From Garcia nutans (Eukaryota > Streptophyta > Magnoliopsida > Malpighiales > Euphorbiaceae), in the NCBI GenBank assembly GCA_947685225.1, contig CANTUV010000039.1, positions 39,858,001 to 39,922,000 of the forward strand: 64,000 bases of DNA, given 5' to 3'. A model generated the notes under the pieces. It did not search any database, was not told where the DNA came from, and saw nothing but the letters and a program-made list of their open reading frames with translations. Shown piece by piece: positions 32,236 to 44,904 of this stretch (position 1 is the stretch's first letter; every line of letters starts with the position of its first letter). The position numbers and the translations under genes are program-made.

Positions 32236-33195
32236 CTTTTGAGTTGGACTTTTCTTGCATTTAAAAAACAAAATTTTCCCCTTGCCTAAGTCGGAAATAT
32301 TTTTAAGTCAAGACCTATGTTTAGACCTGAGTCTTTAATAATTTAACCTGGTATAAATTAAATATTAAACTGACTTTGCACTGTCATATTAATTACTCAA
32401 CTTGAAATATAAATTTATCATCATATTATATACATGATTCATAAATTTGACTTAGGCTAGAGGGGCTTGAATTTGCTTTGAGGGGTTGGGTTGGCTGCCG
32501 CTAAGTGGCTTAGTAACAAAGTTGATACTTATTAATCAATCAAATTTTTTTTCTGAACCATTATTAATCAATCAATTGATTATTGCAAAATAAAACAAAT
32601 TAAGCCGACATTGAATAGGCTAATATCAAAGTTAGACACGAAATTTTTTCCTTTTCTTAGACACGAAATTTTATACTTTTCTTTTTCTCTTTAAATTATT
32701 TTAGCCTTTTTCCTTTTCTTAAAAAATAAAAATAAAAATAAAAATCCCAATTTTTTATTTGAAAGTAGGTTTAAAATCATGTCATTTCGTTCTCAATCAA
32801 CTTCAAAAAAATAAAAAATTTAAGTTCGTTTTTTAATGTGGAATAGAATGATCAAATGAATCACACCACGTTTACTTTTCTTTATCTAGATAATTAAATA
32901 ATAAAATCACTATATATTAGACTATTAAATGAAATCATTCCTATATTATCTTCAGTCATAAAACATCAAATATATAATTTTACGTTATAATAATTAATTA
33001 AAAAATAAATTTTTAATCAAATTGCATCAATTATCTAAATTTGACCAGTTTGCGTTGGCGAAAATTCAAATCGGAGTTGAACCAAACTCGAGACGACCTG
33101 GACCCAGAATACATTGCTTTAGTTCAATATCAAACATAGTGGATTAGTTTCTATATAAACAATGAAATGTTTGTCTGGAACAAAGTGAATAAGCA
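32236..33195 (+). promoter_or_regulatory. Upstream region of the WAK-type gene
   Basis: It is AT-rich and non-coding. A TATA box (TATATAAA, 33152-33159) lies 37 bp before the ATG, predicting a very short leader. A W-box-like TTGACC is at 33041, fitting WRKY control as is common for defence-related receptor kinases. Both are sequence matches only. Confidence 0.45.
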
Positions 33196-36100
33196 ATGGG
33201 ACTCTCTCGTAAAGTAATCCTTGCAGTAAAGTTGTTACTGTTAGTCTTTGTGGTAGCAGCCGCGCCACCACCACCACCACCATCCCGGTCACCCCCACCT
33301 CAAACTAAGTCGGGTTGCCCAGACAGTTGCGGAAACATAACCATCCCATACCCATTTGGACTAAATAAAGGTTGCTACCTTGATGAAACTTTTCACATAA
33401 ACTGTACCAATCTCAATAAGCCAATTTTACCCATAAAAAACACCACAAACGTCCTATCCATATCTGCTGAAAATTCCAAGCTACAAGTTTTATCACCAAT
33501 AACCTATCACTGTTTTAACCAATCATCAGATCCCGATGAAGGCTTAATACAAAATCAATTATTTGATTATCAATTATTTAATTTCTCCCCTTTCACAATT
33601 TCCCGAATCGGAAACAAATTTACAGTTGTGGGATGTGGTTCTTTTGCTGCACTTATCAGTCCAGTGGACTACCATAATGCTGCTTGTTATTCACTGTGTG
33701 ATAACCTTGTTAATGTCAGAAATGGGTCCTGTTCTGGTTCAGGTTGCTGCGAATCTTCAATTCCTAATGGTGTTCAATCTTTTGTGATTACAACCACCGT
33801 AACCAATATAACAAATGGCTCCAGTTCCAGTCCTTGTGGCTATGCTTTTGTCGTTGAAGAGAGTAAATACAGCTTTTCCTCTTTGGATTTGACGGATTTA
33901 AGAGGTGTTAAAGAGTTTCCAATGGTTCTTGATTGGGCTATTGGGAATATCACTTGTAAAGAAGCTCAAGAAAATGAAGAAAGTTATGCTTGTAAAGAGA
34001 ATAGTGAGTGCTTTGATTCTCCTAATGGATTTGGGTATGTTTGCAACTGTTCTTTGGGTTACCATGGAAATCCTTATCTGGAAGATGGCTGCCAAGGTAT
34101 GTCCTTAATTTGTGATACTATGAAATTAGTTGTCTCAGCTCTTCAACTTCATTTGTTTCATCAATAAAATACTTTTTTTATCCTTGTTTCGTAAAGATTA
34201 AGAAAAATTAATTATTTTTTATTAAAAATATAAATTTATATATATTTTTTATTATATTTTCTATTTAGTATAGATATATTTAATAAGTAATATTAAATAT
34301 TAGTATTACAGATATTTAATATACCAATTAGTTATTAAAACACTAAGTTGGATATAATTTAGGATTGATAAAAAATATAAAATGAGTATATTTATTTGGG
34401 ACGGATGCGGTATTTTTAGTTAGATATATTTAATTGCTAAAATATTAGAATTAAATATTTTACCTCTTCTTATATTTCATTTTTTTACTTTTAATTGTCA
34501 TTTTCTTTTTTTTTTTGAAATTTTATTAGAAAATGAAAGAAATTTGAGAAAAATTTGAGATTTTTGAAGAGGAGCGAAATGAAAGATAATGGAGAGTTAG
34601 AAAAGAAACTTGAAGAAAAAAAATGAAAAGAGGGAGATTTGTGAAGTGGAAATTTATCGTGTGCAATATCATTCTATTGGAATAATTAAATGATTAATTC
34701 TAATTTTTCAATAAGAAAAATATTTGAGATTTAACATCCTCTCATGTTTGCATAAATATAATATATTATATTCATATAATCTTAACCGTTAGTTTGACAA
34801 TAGATGGTTGAGATATTACTAAAATATAAATTTGAATTTTAATGAGAGTATTAGTATTTAATAAATAATAGACTTTTTAAAATGTTAATATTTTGACCTT
34901 TCAAAATGTTAATAATTTGACTAATTAATTTTAAATGACTAGTGTCGTATGTCCAATTGGATAATGTCTGATATAGACTTAAGTGTTAATATTTTGACCT
35001 TTCAAATGTTAATATTTTGACTAATTAATTTTAATTGAATAGTGTCATATGTCGAATTTGATAATGTCTGATATAGACTTTTTTAAAATGTTAATATTTT
35101 GACCTTTCAAAATGTTAATATTTTGACTAATTAATTTTAATTGATTAGTGTCATATGTCCAATTATATAATAACATAACTCGACTTCTACATTTTTAAAA
35201 GAGGTCGGTCATACAGTTATAAATATCTGATCTTTTATTCCCATTAAAATCTTCAACATAAATACTTTTGGGAACAATAATAAGTCTAAATTAAAGAATA
35301 AATATGTTTCATAAAAGAAAAAAAAACAACTTCCAACAAATGAAAAAAATAAAATTAATAAATCTGCAAATATAAATTAAAACAATTGGGTTATTATCAG
35401 GCTTTTTTTTACAAAACAAATAAGGGAAAACATTGACAGAGAAAAGGAGAGGAGGTTTACTATGTATAGTATTGATGAATAAATGAATAAATCTTACAGT
35501 ATCATATCCCCATATATGAATTTGGTAAGATTTAAGTTACCATGTATAGTATTGACGTAATTAATTAATAATGTTCTCCAAATTACAAGTCCTCTGTCAT
35601 TTTCTTCTTATTATTTTTATTTGTTCGATCGATTGACTTTTTTTTTTTAAAAAATATATATATATTTTAATGTTAGATATCATCGAATGTGAAGATCCTG
35701 ATCTAAACCAATGTGTAGAAAAGAATTTGTGTGAGAATACAGTAGGAAATTACACATGTGGTTGCTCCGAAGGTCGCCATGGGGATGGCAGAAAAGATGG
35801 AGAAGGATGCTTTGTTGATAATCAATTACCACTTAACATCATTCTCGGTATATCTCTATTTCTTTTTTAGTAGGACCAATGTAATTCTCCTATACTATGA
35901 TTAGTAATTACTAGTACTAAAATTTATTTACTTTAAGTTGATTTTCTTTGTAGGAGTCGGCATAGGCTTTTTGATTATGCTTTTGGTGGTTTCTTGGCTA
36001 TATTTCGGATTAAGAAAAAGACGCTTCATTAAACTCAGAGAAAAATACTTCAAAGAAAATGGTGGCTATCTATTACGAGAAAAACTCTCTGAACATGAAG

Positions 36101-37161
36101 AAGGAAATTCAATGAAAACAACTAAAATTTTCACAGAAAAAGAGCTCAAACTGGCCACCAACAACTACCATGAAAGTCGAATTCTTGGTAAAGGAGGACA
36201 AGGTACAGTCTACAAAGGAATACTATCGAATGATCAAATAGTTGCTGTTAAGAAATCAAAAATCGGAGATGAAACTCAAATTGAAGGATTCATAAATGAG
36301 GTGATCATTCTTTCTCAAATCAATCATAGAAATGTGGTGAAATTATTGGGTTGTTGTTTAGAGACTCAAGTTCCATTATTAGTTTATGAATTTGTGACTA
36401 ATGGGACTCTCTTTGACTATATACACAATAATGACACGAACAAAATAAGCTGGGAAATTCGGTTAAAGCTAGCATCAGAAGTTGCCGAAGCACTTTCTTA
36501 CATGCATTCTGCTGCTTCTACTCCAATCATTCATCGTGATATCAAAACAACAAATGTACTTTTGGATGATAATTATATGGCAAAGGTATCTGATTTCGGT
36601 GCTTCAAAGTTAATCCCTGTTGATAAAATAGAGTTGACTACTCTTGTGCAAGGTACATTAGGATACTTGGATCCTGAATACCTGCTTACAAGTCAATTAA
36701 CAGAAAAGAGCGATGTTTATAGCTTTGGTGTGGTTCTTATAGAGTTATTAACAAGAAAAAAGGCTATTTCTTATGTTAGAAGAGAAGAAGAGAGGAATTT
36801 GGCGAGGTACTTTGCTATTTTAGTTCAAGAACATCGATTATTCGAAGTTCTTGATCAAGAGTTGTTGGTGAGTGAGAAAAACATTAAGCAGATAAAAGCG
36901 GTGGCAACGTTGGCTAGAAGTTGCGTTAGTGTTAACGGGGATGAAAGGCCTACAATGAAGGAAATTGCAAACGAGATACAAAGTTTGTGTTCAACTGAGA
37001 AACATCCATGGTACAAGAATGAATTTTCCAAAGAAGAAGAACAAAGCTTGCTTTTGGATGGGCAAACGTTGAATAATTTTGTTGGCGATAACTTTAGTAG
37101 AACTACTCAGAATGATAGTATAGTAGAAACATTTGCATTTGAAATTGGAAATGTAAGATGA
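33196..37161 (+). CDS. Wall-associated receptor kinase-like protein (three exons)
   Basis: Exons are 33196-34096, 35677-35847 and 35954-37161, with GT...AG introns, both phase 1; the joined frame gives 759 residues, usual for WAK proteins. Order: signal peptide (1-23), a short proline run, a GUB_WAK cysteine-rich wall-binding domain (from about 37, SGCPDSCGNITIPYPFG), many N-glycosylation sites, an EGF-like repeat (about 260-301), a calcium-type EGF repeat spanning the exon 1/2 join, one membrane helix (about 353-377) and a Ser/Thr kinase. The kinase keeps the glycine loop GKGGQGTVYKG (about 435), Lys457 (AVKK), HRD with Asp553, DFG with Asp571 and DPEY, so it should be active. It likely acts at the plasma membrane, linking pectin or pectin fragments to signalling. 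Intron 1 (1580 bp) carries tandem repeats. It is the only intact host gene visible. Confidence 0.93.
34871..35165 (+). repeat. About 100-105 bp tandem repeats in WAK intron 1
   Basis: Three units start near 34871, 34976 and 35076, each with TTAATATTTTGACC, TTGACTAATTAATTTTAA and ATAGTGTCATATGTC-like words. Confidence 0.85.
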
Positions 37162-37338
37162 TGTATATTTTAATTTTTTTTTCTTAATTTTTCTTCTCTA
37201 GTTATTGCTTTCTCTTTTTTTTTTTTTATGAGATAAAAAGGAAACTTTATTAATCAACAAGACTATTAATGTCCTTTAGAACATGATGTAAAACACTAAT
37301 AGGAGCTTCCTCCAATAAAACAGAAGCAGAATTAGGAG

Positions 37339-37603
37339 CTAATTGCAAGGCCCATTTAGCAATGGCGTGCGCAGATACATTTCCTTGTCCACGTACATGG
37401 GAAATACATGGGAGAACCGGCATTCATTAAAACTACTAGCAAGACTCCATATATCAGCATGGAGCACACTTATAGGGGCCCTGGATGATTGTCGACTTTG
37501 TAGCACAGTATTTAGCGATTGACAATCTGTCTCAGCAATCACCTTCCTCAAGGAACAGTCTGCCACAATTAGTAGTCCAAATCTAAGTGCTAGAGTTTCG
37601 GCC
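37339..37603 (-). pseudogene. LINE RNase H domain, C-terminal fragment
   Basis: The minus strand encodes AETLALRFGLLIVADCSL, then VIAETDCQSL (containing the RNase H Asp), typical of the RVT_3-type RNase H at the end of plant LINE ORF2. An 11-bp tandem duplication (37394-37413) shifts the frame; in another frame the normal ending continues as GQGNVSAHAIAKWALQ. Confidence 0.8.
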
Positions 37604-38538
37604 TGTTAGTTTTTAAAAGAATATAAAAAAGAGAGCAGGAATTTAAGCAAGCATTGTATGTATTTCTTATTCCATAAGACAAAATTTTATAGGCTTTACA
37701 TATAATAAAATTAAGGTAATATGGAGAAAAATTTGTATATTTTATTTTATAAATATTCTATTAACTACTAACAAAATCATAGAAACTAATTTTAACTTAT
37801 CTTTATTTTAATTTTGAATTATTTTCTCAACACGCTTTCTTGATTTAAAATTACTTTAATTGCATATCTTCATTTCAGTTCATTGCAGTTTGTAGACAAG
37901 CTGGCCACTTCATCGACACGTTGGTCTTCATCATTTTTAGTTTAAAGACTTGAAAGGTCTTCATTAAAATTTGCCTTTTAAAGTCTTGCTTATGTCACAT
38001 TAATCATATTTCAGTTTATAGACCTGATGGTCCCTTGAATGTGTTTATAGCCATGATTGTGATTATGGTTATGAATATGAGTATGGTTGTGGTTTATGGC
38101 TATGAATATAGTTGAAGTTTTGATTATATTCTTGAATATAGATATAATTATAGTGAATGATATTATTATGGTTATGGTTATGGGCATGGTATGTTGTGGG
38201 CATTATTATAAAAATTTCATAGGCCCCTCTTCTTTCTTTTTTTTTTCTTCATTTTATCCATTACAAGTCTTGGAAGATCAAACCAGACTCTAATACAAAA
38301 TGTTGGTTTTTAAAAGAATATAAGAAAGAGAGCTGGAATTTAAGCAGTATTGTATGTATCTCTTATTCTATAAGACAAAACAATAAAGCCTTTTATAGGC
38401 TTTACACATAACAAAATCAAGATAATATGGAGAAAAATCTATATATTTTATTTTGTAAATATTCTATTAACTACTAACAAAATCATACAAACTATTTTTG
38501 ACTCATCTTTATTTTAATTTTGAATCATTTTCTCAACA
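37604..38538 (-). mobile_element. Small non-autonomous LTR element (TRIM-like, 935 bp)
   Basis: Direct repeats at 37604-37832 (229 bp) and 38301-38538 (238 bp) share TGTTRG starts and CTCAACA ends and are roughly 85-90% alike by eye. Next to the right repeat, the minus strand reads TTTGTATTAGAGTC, a decayed initiator-Met PBS, so the element runs on the minus strand. The interior of about 470 bp is non-coding (TATGGTT-rich). It splits a LINE RNase H domain. I found no perfect 5-bp TSD. Confidence 0.75.
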
Positions 38539-38889
38539 TCTCTACATCCAGTACATCCCTGACCATTACACCGCTGAAGCAATCAACTCACCCCTTCTAT
38601 CCCTAATTACTACACCCAGACCTGCTTCCCGCATATAAGCCATATAATAAGCAGCATCAATATTAACTTTATAAACATCAAACTCAGGCGCAACCCACAT
38701 GCAAACAGCATTAGAAGATGTTGAGATCTTGCCAGACGTTTGCTGATATTCTGATAGAATTCTACATACCCTATGAATAGTTTGTGTCTCAGAAGAGTGA
38801 GAGCCTACATGTAGAAGCTGATTCCAGTCGATCCATACGCTCTAGAGTAGCATACTAAACAATTCTAGTGCCTTAACATCAACCTGATC

Positions 38890-39438
38890 TCAGACAGTCC
38901 TAAACCAAAGGAGTGGAGAAGACTCATTAAAAGCTTCTGACCGTAGACCCAACAGACACAACAACCACACTGCTCTACTTCTTTGGCAATCACGGAAGAC
39001 ATGTAGAGAGGATTCCAAACTTCCTCGACACTGTAAACAAACAGGATCCAATTGAATTCCTCTCTTAGCTAGCAGAACCTTGTACAGTAGTATATCGTGA
39101 AGCCACCTCCACAAAAACATCTTGACTTTTGGTGGGATACAAAGCTTCCAAACGCCTCGCCACACCTCAGCATAATTCGTAGAAGCAGATGCTCCACCCT
39201 CGTTAGTTAAAAGTTGCACCGCTACTTGATAGCCATTTTTTACTGTATAGCAGCCATTCTTTGAAAAAATCCAATACTGAATATCCTCTTGGTTCCTGCA
39301 ACTCAACGGGATAGAGAGAATAGCCTCAGCTTCATGAGGGAGAAAGCTCTCAGTAACCATGCTTCTTCTCCAGCCATTTAAATCAAAGTCGATGTACTCA
39401 CTAACCAAGCTATCAGGTGCTGGTGTGGACCTAGCCAC
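38890..39438 (-). pseudogene. LINE zf-RVT domain fragment
   Basis: The 182-residue open stretch contains the plant LINE zf-RVT signature: GVWKLCIPPKVKMFLWRWLH, then CLQCRGSLESSLHVFRDC (Cys/His zinc-binding set), then AVW. The frame extends further upstream, to about 39475 (WLPCKFWPRPVARS). It has no catalytic RT domain and is truncated on both sides. Confidence 0.85.
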
Positions 39439-39475
39439 TGGGCGGGGCCAAAATTTACATGGAAGCCAAGAATTT

Positions 39476-39852
39476 TTAAAACAAGTTATTGAAATATTTT
39501 CCCTGTTTGAAACTACCTATTGAAATATGGCTTGGTAATTTTGTCAATATTATAAGTAATAAGTGAAATTTTAAACTCTTCTATTTTTATGAATTTTAAC
39601 TTTGATCAATAAAAGAACTATTTACAATATTAGAAATATAAACTATTCTTCACTAGTAATTCACAAGTTTGACTATTTGAGTTTTTTACTTTGGGTGGCT
39701 TATTGATATGATATCAAAGTTTCTATAATCGAGAGTTTAAAATGTTATTCATCATTTTATATTTGAAATCTCTTATAATTAATTAATTTTCAAGAATACC
39801 TTTAAAAGCGCAAAAGTACTCTTTAGTTCTAAATACTTCTTTCAAAGATTTC

Positions 39853-39903
<51 letters not shown>

Positions 39904-42092
39904 TTATTCATAACTTGTTATTAATAAAGTATTTAAAATATTCTTTCACCCCATAAATATTTAAAATATAATTATAACAAGTAATTCTATTATTTTAATT
40001 TTATACTAATGATAGTAATAATTAAATAAAGATATATAGAATACTTTTTTATTTAGCAAATATTCATTATTAATTATATTATATTGTTTATTTCGTTACA
40101 AAATTTTTATTTATTAGAGATTATCAGTCACAAATTTATATATACTTTGTATCAATTTAAGAATGAAAATATTCATGTTTAAAATTTATCCCTAAATTAT
40201 AAAATTTTTATAATACCATGTATGAAATTTATTTAAATTTATATATTTAGTGAATATGAATTTATATTTGAATAAAAATATTATTTATGTTATGAAACTT
40301 TTATTGCTAATTGTAAAAAAAGAAAAAGAACATGAAATTAATTTTATAGGGATGAATTTACTAAAATTAAACCTAAATAATATCATTTTAAACTATTAAC
40401 ATACAACTACTAATCAGAATATAAAAATATCAAATATTAGATATAGATTTGTGTTATACAACTGCCACCTCTCAATCATTGTCAAACAAAAAATAAAAAT
40501 TAGTTATACTATTGTAATATTAAAGTAATTATTTTTGTTTAATTTTATCTTGAATTTATTCACACTGAACTTATATGTGGAATATATATATATATATATA
40601 TTTTTGCTTTAAACTTTTGATCCCTCCTCAATTGATTCCTAGTTCTGCCACTTCCACAGCCCACCGCCTCCTTTTGGTTATTTACATCATGAACCTCTTC
40701 ATCCTCAAAGCTGCCCTCTTTCGTCATGTTCTAGCCATGCTCCTCTACCTAGACCACCTCACCATGGCCACCACCAAAATTAATTATAAAGGATAATTAA
40801 AGCTATTTATAAAGCAAAAGTTGTATTAGAAATATTTTGAATATTTGCATTAGCAATTTACTATTTTCCTAACTATATTACTCAAGCTAGCTTTTGTGCA
40901 AGTCCACAATATTATATATATCTAGCTATGGGATATATTATAGTTAAAAGTACAATCTTGTATAGCTAAATGTTTTAGTTATTTTTCCAATATATTGTAG
41001 CTCGTCGTAGTTAGAAATGACACAGCTAAAAGTTAACCACATAATTTTTATTTTTGTTGCTAAATGCTAGTACTTTTTGCCATATTTGAAATAATTATAT
41101 AAATAAAAAAAGTTAAATATTTTTTCCGCAATAATAATAAACTTATAGTAAAAGGTTATTTCATTTAGTTATAGTAAATAATATTTATAGCTATGCTTAT
41201 ATATTAGTACATGCATATATAATTATAAATAAAACTTGAAAATATTTGCTACAAAAATATTAATTGTAGCAAATATGTCAAGTTTTTAGCAAGAGCTTTT
41301 TCTACTTTCACCAGTCTAGGTTAGGTTTGTTACACTAAATCAAGTCTTGCACGTGCATAGTGTCACAATTATGAAATATAGTGATGAATAAAGTATCAAT
41401 TATTAGGGCCTTAATAGCTATTTGCCTTAGCTACAAAAGCACAGATCGTTCATAAGTAATACATTAATGAAGAGTAGAGTATCGTTCATACGAGGAAGGC
41501 AATTTTATGTATCAAACAAATACGCTTGTTGTTATTTAGATGAAAGAAATTGATTTTAGAGTGAAATAAACTAATTAAAAATCAAAAGCTTTTGATTTTA
41601 ATTTAAAATATCTAAACATAGTGAAAACCACCTTAATTAATTTACTGTAAATTTTTTAAAGTATTAATACAATTTAAGTTCTTCCTTGATTAATTGTTGA
41701 TTTTTTCTAAATTAAGTTTTAATCTCTTTCAAGTACTAAAACTAATATTGAATTTAACCTTATATATACTCTCATAATTATAAGTAATTAAACCAATTTA
41801 TTAAGTTTTATGAAAATCTTATATGAACCTCTTAAATATTTACCTTATCTCTAAATAAAAATTTAACCTAAGATTTTTACTTCTTTGGACTAATATTATG
41901 CTTATACTTTCGCTACATCACACAACATCTCAATTCAATTAATTATTGATAAGATAATTAATGCATTAACAAATTAATCAAATGATAAAATTAATTAAAT
42001 CAAATAAATATAAATTACTCTATAATAAAATTAAATTAAGGGGTCAACCCTAAATGAAAATTAGTTCTTCATAATGAAAATAAAAACATGAA
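39476..42092 (+). other. AT-rich intergenic stretch
   Basis: I see no supported gene. It includes an (AT)n(GT)n microsatellite (39857-39903), an AT-rich segment with TAGCTA/TAGTTA words that may be MITE-derived (40900-41290), and a stretch (41330-42060) whose 'agtatcgttcatacgagga' text resembles internal parts of old plant LTR elements. Confidence 0.4.
39857..39903 (+). repeat. (AT)n(GT)n microsatellite
   Basis: About fourteen AT units are followed by about nine GT units. Confidence 0.95.
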
Positions 42093-43537
42093 AATAATTA
42101 AGGACAAATGTCCAATTTGAACTTTGTACTACAGCGTGTGTACCATATTGAACCAAAATATTTTTTTTTCAAATTCAAGTTAAATTAAAAATTTTTTAAT
42201 GGAAAAATTAACTAAACTAATGGCAAGGTCCAATTTGGATCTTAGTTAAACATCAAGGTTTAAATTGAACTTTTTTTATATATAATTTATTAATATTAAT
42301 ATAATATTCTAAAAATTATCTTATTAATAAATAAAATTTTAATATATAAATCTTTAATATTAATAATTCATAATAATAGATAATTAATTTTTATAATATC
42401 ATAATTTATATAAATTTTAACAAAAAATTAATAATATAATAATTTATAATATCAAACATTTGTAATTTATTTATTTATTTTTCTTCAATTTTTATATTTT
42501 ATATTTTAAAATATTTTAAAATTATTTTTTTAAAAAAAACCCTTAGATTAAAAATAAAAAAAAATCTTACCTTAACAATTTATAATTTATTTACACAAAA
42601 ATAGTTGCACTAAGTAAAATAACAAAATAGATAAAAATAATTAATTTCATCACCTTCATTAATAATCTTCAAGAGCTTAAAATAATAACTAATAATTCTA
42701 CAATATTAGAGGAGAAGCTAAAGTTATAAATATTGAAAGCTGAAAAAATAAAAATAGTAAAAAATAGAAAAAAATAATTGGATATTCTTCTCCATAATCT
42801 GATTAAAATATATATACATATACATGTGGTTTTTTTTTATATTATATTTACCTAATTTAATGAATAAAATAATTTTTCAGTTTTAAAAATTAATTAAAAT
42901 TTTTCTGTTTTAAAAATTAATTAAAATTTTAATTAAATTTTAAAAATAAAAATTTCATTCATTAAAATTTTTAATTAATTTTTAAAATTAAAAAATTTTT
43001 CACTAACTAAATTAAATTAGGTAAAAATGATATAAAAAAACCACATGTACATTTTTTTTATTTAGTTTAATATTGACTATTTTTGTGCAAATAAATCATA
43101 AATTTTTAAACCAATAAATTTTTTTATTTTTAATCGAAGGGTATTTTAAAAAAATAAATTTAAAAATTTTTTAAATAAAAAATATATAAATTGAAGAAAA
43201 TTAAAAAATAAATTCCAAATTTTTAATATTATAATTTATTAAATTATTATTTTTTGTTAAAATTATTATAAATTATGATATTATAAAAATTAATTATTTA
43301 ATATTATGAATTATTAATATTAAAGATTTATTTATTAATAAATAATTTTGAAAAATATTATAGTTCAATTTAGACCTTGATGTTTGACTAATGTCCAAAT
43401 TGGACCTTACTGTTAGTTCAGTTAACAGTTCCGTTAAAAAAGCTTTATTTTTATTCAAAAAAAAAAGTTTAAGGTCCAATCTATAGTACACAGGCTATAG
43501 CACATGGTCCAAACTGAACCTTTGTCCCAATAATTAA
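42093..43537 (+). mobile_element. Fold-back Mutator-like element with 9-bp TSD
   Basis: The element spans 42102-43528 (1427 bp). It starts GGACAAATGTCCAATTTG, and on the opposite strand GGGACAAAGGTTCAGTTTGG. The identical 9-mer AATAATTAA lies at 42093-42101 and 43529-43537, the duplication size typical of Mutator-like elements. Nearly the whole element is an inverted repeat centred near 42925; matching blocks include ACCACATGTAC-type and TTTACCTAATTTAAT-type words. The left arm holds about 180 bp (42605-42785) with no partner. No ORF, so it is non-autonomous. Confidence 0.85.
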
Positions 43538-44904
43538 AGACAATAATTATAAGCATACTAATTTAATGAAACAAGAAAGATCAAACTCTTATTCTTCTTT
43601 GAAGAGCTCCACTTGGAACTTTGAATTTTTTCTTGAAACCAAACTTTACTCTTTTTTCTCTCCAAAGAAACTCTAATTTCTAACCAAACTATTATAATTT
43701 TGGAGTAATTTTTACCATAGATAAATTCTTTTTTGAAGCTTGAATAGTGCTTGCTTATATAGAGGTTTGTAGGGCTTCTTTTCATAGTAGGAAATGGCTT
43801 GAAACAACCCCACTCTAAAACATTGAGGGTTTTTCTCTTTAAAATATGATACCTACCACTTTTATATTATTACGGGTGTGGCTTTTGGTGGCCATGGTCA
43901 TGGCCTAGTGGGTAGGTGCTGTCTCATCAACTTTCTAGTGCCTTTTTGTCTCCCATGGGCATGGCTTTTAGTGGCCAGGACCATGTCTTATATTGTACAG
44001 TGTTGACTCGCGAGATTTAGGCTGTAGTATTTTTATTCCTATAGGCATGGCCCTTGGATTGCCATGGTCGTGGGATTCGTTTGTCTTCTGCAACTTTTAG
44101 TTTCTTCTTTTCTCTATTTTGGCAGTAAGCAATTTTATCCCATGGTAGTGGCATTTGCTTCTTATGGTTGTGGGATTGAAAATGATTCTGAAATTCCATC
44201 ATCCTTGAAAATGATTCTGAAATTCCATCATCCTTTATTTTCTTGCTTTATATTACATTCAAAAACCAGGGTCACGGGATTCAAAAGCCACAAGCGTGGC
44301 TTTTGATTTCCCTGCATTTTTGCCTATTTTTTCTAGTTTTGCATGACTTTTAGGTAAAATCTTATATCTTGATCCTTCAAGTTAAAATAAAGGAAATTCT
44401 AACTTTCAACAAAGCAAAATCAACAAATTCAATTGAAACAATTGAAAATAAAGTTAGAATAACCCGAAATATTAGTCAAGATTTGATTCTATCAACTCCC
44501 CCAAATTTAAAACATTATTTGTCCTCAGGAAATCCTTCATAATAAAATTTATATGTCATATATATATATATATATATAAATTTATTCTTTAAAACCTTTA
44601 AAACTTGTGATCTAAATTCAGCTCCATAAATCATTCTTATTTCATTCTTCTTTTGCTCAGGAAATTTAATCAAAAGTAACTGATCATTTATCATTTAGAT
44701 TAGTAAAGATTTTACCTATTCTCATATGCATGTTAATTGAGCTTTCTCCACTAATAGACCTTATTATCTCAAAGAAAATCAAAAGGTCTTTATCAGCTTG
44801 TAATAGGGTATATTAGGGTTTAGGTTAAATAAAGCTTAAAAAGAATTATGGGTATTTTATTGTCCAAATTACCTTCTAATTTAACTTATCTTTGAGATTA
44901 TTCA
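43538..44904 (+). other. Non-coding stretch with GGCCATGGTC-type motif array
   Basis: There is no supported gene. At 43870-44300 are repeated GGCCATGGTCATGG, CCATGGGCATGG and CCATGGTCGTGGG words, the same motif class as in the solo LTRs. A 29-bp tandem duplication lies at 44176-44233. A 'ctcccccaaatttaaa' stretch near 44495 resembles untranslated parts of old gypsy elements. It probably contains a decayed LTR element fragment. Confidence 0.4.
44176..44233 (+). repeat. 29-bp perfect tandem duplication
   Basis: TTGAAAATGATTCTGAAATT plus CCATCATCC begins at 44176 and again at 44205. Confidence 0.9.

Larger units (their letters stand above)
37215..39475 (-). mobile_element. LINE remnant, 5'-truncated, with poly(A) tail
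   Basis: A T-run at 37215-37227 is the poly(A) tail on the minus strand. Upstream (higher coordinates) come an RNase H domain in two pieces (37339-37603, 38539-38650) and a zf-RVT domain (38890-39438), then truncation at about 39475. A TRIM-like LTR element (37604-38538) interrupts the RNase H. Confidence 0.8.

Noticed and set aside
38087..38293. 68-codon plus-strand ORF
   Set aside because: It comes from the TATGGTT-rich interior of the TRIM-like element; low complexity.
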